Origin: Lysinibacillus sphaericus
Lineage (GTDB): Bacteria; Bacillota; Bacilli; Bacillales_A; Planococcaceae
DNA: 64,000 nucleotides
Direction of reading: 5' to 3'
NCBI RefSeq assembly: GCF_006864135.1
Contig: NZ_SADV01000007.1
Coordinates: forward strand, 124,001-188,000
Shown here: positions 62,736-64,000 of the stretch, piece after piece
Numbering within the stretch: the stretch's first letter is position 1
Layout of the letters: the number at the start of each line of letters is the position of its first letter
Notes under the pieces: generated by a model
Database searches by the model: none
What the model saw: only the letters and a program-made list of their open reading frames with translations
Told to the model about the DNA's origin: nothing
Program-made: the position numbers and the translations under genes

Positions 62736-63138
62736 ATCATGCCTTGGCATAATTGCGTCCGGAATCGGCTTTGTACTTAGGCCAATAAATGTTTTTGCGC
62801 GAAAGCGTCAGTGCTAACGTAGCGTCAGCAACGTGTTTTTTGCCTGTGCGAAAGCGAAGCTGCAGCGGCAACGGCAACAGCACAGATGTTGGTCACTCAC
62901 TCGTACAGATAACTTGCCTCAGGACGTGGCGTCTTAGACTGGGTTCCTCTATTTTAGCGATGTTTGGACAAACGCTGAAAAGTAGCTTAAATCTGCATTC
63001 ATCTAGAGGTGGGAGAATTCTATAATTGCCGTTTCACTTACATTACAAAAAACATCTGTACCTGTCGCTACGCTTTCTGTACAGAATGTAGCTGACGCTT
63101 TACTTTCGCTACAGAAAACAATTGCTGAAAGAAGTTAA
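62736..63138. repeat. Family I dispersed repeat, long composite copy
   Basis: Fills most of the 541 bases between ysnB and selO. Modules in order: CATGCCTTGGCATAATTGCG, TCCGGAATCGGCTTTGTACT, AGGCCAATAAATGTTTTTGCG, several GCGAAAGCG units, GCATTCATCTAGAGGTGGGAG (62995-63015), TCTGTACCTGTCGCTACGC, and the right arm TTGCTGAAAGAAGTTAATTG near 63121-63140. A 78-residue frame inside is not a gene. Confidence 0.75.
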
Positions 63139-63216
63139 TTGCAAATGGTAAAAATGGCTATGAATTGTTTATGATGAAGTAGAAAAAATAAAGATAAACG
63201 TAACGAAGGAGAAAAC

Positions 63217-64000
63217 ATGGAAAATACACTAAGATGGAATTTTGATAACAGTTATGCCCGTTTACCAAATATTTTTTATACATCAATTAATTTAAATCCA
63301 GTTCGTTCACCAAAGTTAGTAATGGTAAATGAATCAGTTGCCAATTCACTTGGGTTAAACGTCGATGCGTTACAAAGCGAGGAAGCGGTAGCGATTTTTG
63401 CAGGTAACGACAATCCGACTGGTGGCATGCCCATTGCACAAGCATACGCAGGTCATCAATTTGGTCACTTTAATATGCTCGGAGACGGAAGGGCACTGTT
63501 ATTAGGTGAACAACTAACACCAACTCATGAACGCTTGGATATCGCACTAAAAGGCTCAGGAAGAACTCCTTATTCCAGGGGCGGAGATGGCAGGGCAGCA
63601 CTTGGTCCAATGCTTCGTGAATATATTATTAGTGAAGCCATGTATGCACTTGGCATTCCAACCTCTCGAAGTTTAGCTGTTGTGACGACAGGCGAAATGA
63701 TCCTTCGTGAAACAGAGCTTCCAGGGGCAGTTCTAACCCGTATTGCAAGCAGTCATTTGCGAGTAGGGACCTTCCAATATGCAGCGAACTTTGGAACGGA
63801 GGATGAGCTAAAAGCTTTGGCTGATTATGCTTTGGACCGTCATTTTCCTAATGCTGAAGTAACTCAAAATCGTTATCTGACCCTTCTACAGGAAGTTATA
63901 AAGAAACAAGCATCTCTCATCGCAAAATGGCAGTTAGTTGGTTTTATTCATGGCGTCATGAATACAGATAATATGACCATTAGTGGTGAGACGATTGATT
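63217..64000 (+). CDS. selO: SelO/YdiU pseudokinase-type protein AMPylase, truncated by the window end
   Basis: The first 261 residues of SelO, which transfers AMP to protein Ser, Thr or Tyr residues. Visible: [78 protein letters not shown] (nucleotide-binding Lys and Arg) and the metal-binding [12 protein letters not shown] at the window edge. The family is about 480-490 residues long, so roughly half is missing. GAAGGAG precedes ATG 63217. Confidence 0.95.
   Translation, partial: MENTLRWNFDNSYARLPNIFYTSINLNPVRSPKLVMVNESVANSLGLNVDALQSEEAVAIFAGNDNPTGGMPIAQAYAGHQFGHFNMLGDGRALLLGEQLTPTHERLDIALKGSGRTPYSRGGDGRAALGPMLREYIISEAMYALGIPTSRSLAVVTTGEMILRETELPGAVLTRIASSHLRVGTFQYAANFGTEDELKALADYALDRHFPNAEVTQNRYLTLLQEVIKKQASLIAKWQLVGFIHGVMNTDNMTISGETID

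Noticed and set aside
62789..63025. 78-residue ORF before selO
   Set aside because: Composed of family I repeat modules.

Overview
The window comes from a low-GC, endospore-forming Firmicute, most likely Lysinibacillus or a close relative. From about 26 kb to 62.7 kb the gene order follows the Bacillus subtilis ysgA-pheST-rnhC-zapA-cvpA-polX-mutS2-yshE-lcfA-fadR-fadB-etfBA-trxA-uvrC-lysC-yslB-sdhCAB-gerE-ysmB-racE-rph-ysnAB block almost gene for gene. Spore genes (sspI, sspH, a SleL/YaaH-type LysM-GH18 enzyme, gerE) confirm a sporulating organism. No rRNA, tRNA, CRISPR array, prophage or intact insertion sequence was seen.

Left part (1-18 kb): a Sfp-type phosphopantetheinyl transferase without an ordinary start codon, an AraC remnant, a serine hydrolase with a MarR regulator, and a solitary argF with predicted arginine-repressor boxes. 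Next is a LysR regulator followed by a seven-gene sulfur operon (cmoJ, cmoO, cmoI, cystine-type ABC binding protein and two permeases, GNAT acetyltransferase) that resembles the B. subtilis S-alkylcysteine salvage operon but has no ATPase and no deacetylase. At 10.6-16.3 kb lies the most unusual locus. Two divergent Fur-boxed promoters drive two gene pairs on opposite strands. Each pair consists of one A-type and one B-type member of a single unrecognised family of about 200-residue proteins. The rightward pair continues, by ATGA overlaps, into a metal-chelate ABC importer. A glcD-like oxidase and sspI follow.

Middle part (18-26 kb): material that interrupts the B. subtilis-like order between sspI and ysgA. 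It holds a sigma-70-like factor, a membrane EAL protein with a degenerate GGDEF domain, a degenerate minisatellite, sspH with a 53-residue neighbour, the LysM-GH18 spore enzyme, a BBE-type FAD oxidoreductase frameshifted in a run of 13 G, and a Nudix hydrolase.

Right part (26-64 kb): the conserved housekeeping block. RNA-level control is visible as a phenylalanine T-box before pheST, a second T-box (probable Leu specifier) before an amino-acid permease, and a lysine riboswitch before lysC. That lysC is broken by an apparent 4-base deletion and has also lost conserved active-site residues, although its internal beta-subunit start is intact. FadR-type palindromes ATGAAT-N4-ATTCAT occur before lcfA, before fadR (inside a terminator-like 16-bp inverted repeat) and before an acyl-CoA thioesterase. 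Two chemoreceptors, one membrane-bound and one soluble with a CZB zinc-binding domain, are interspersed. The window ends inside selO.

Two families of dispersed intergenic repeats recur through the window. One is bounded by a 15-base inverted end and often begins at, or supplies, the stop codon of the preceding gene (argF, trxA, uvrC, lysC).
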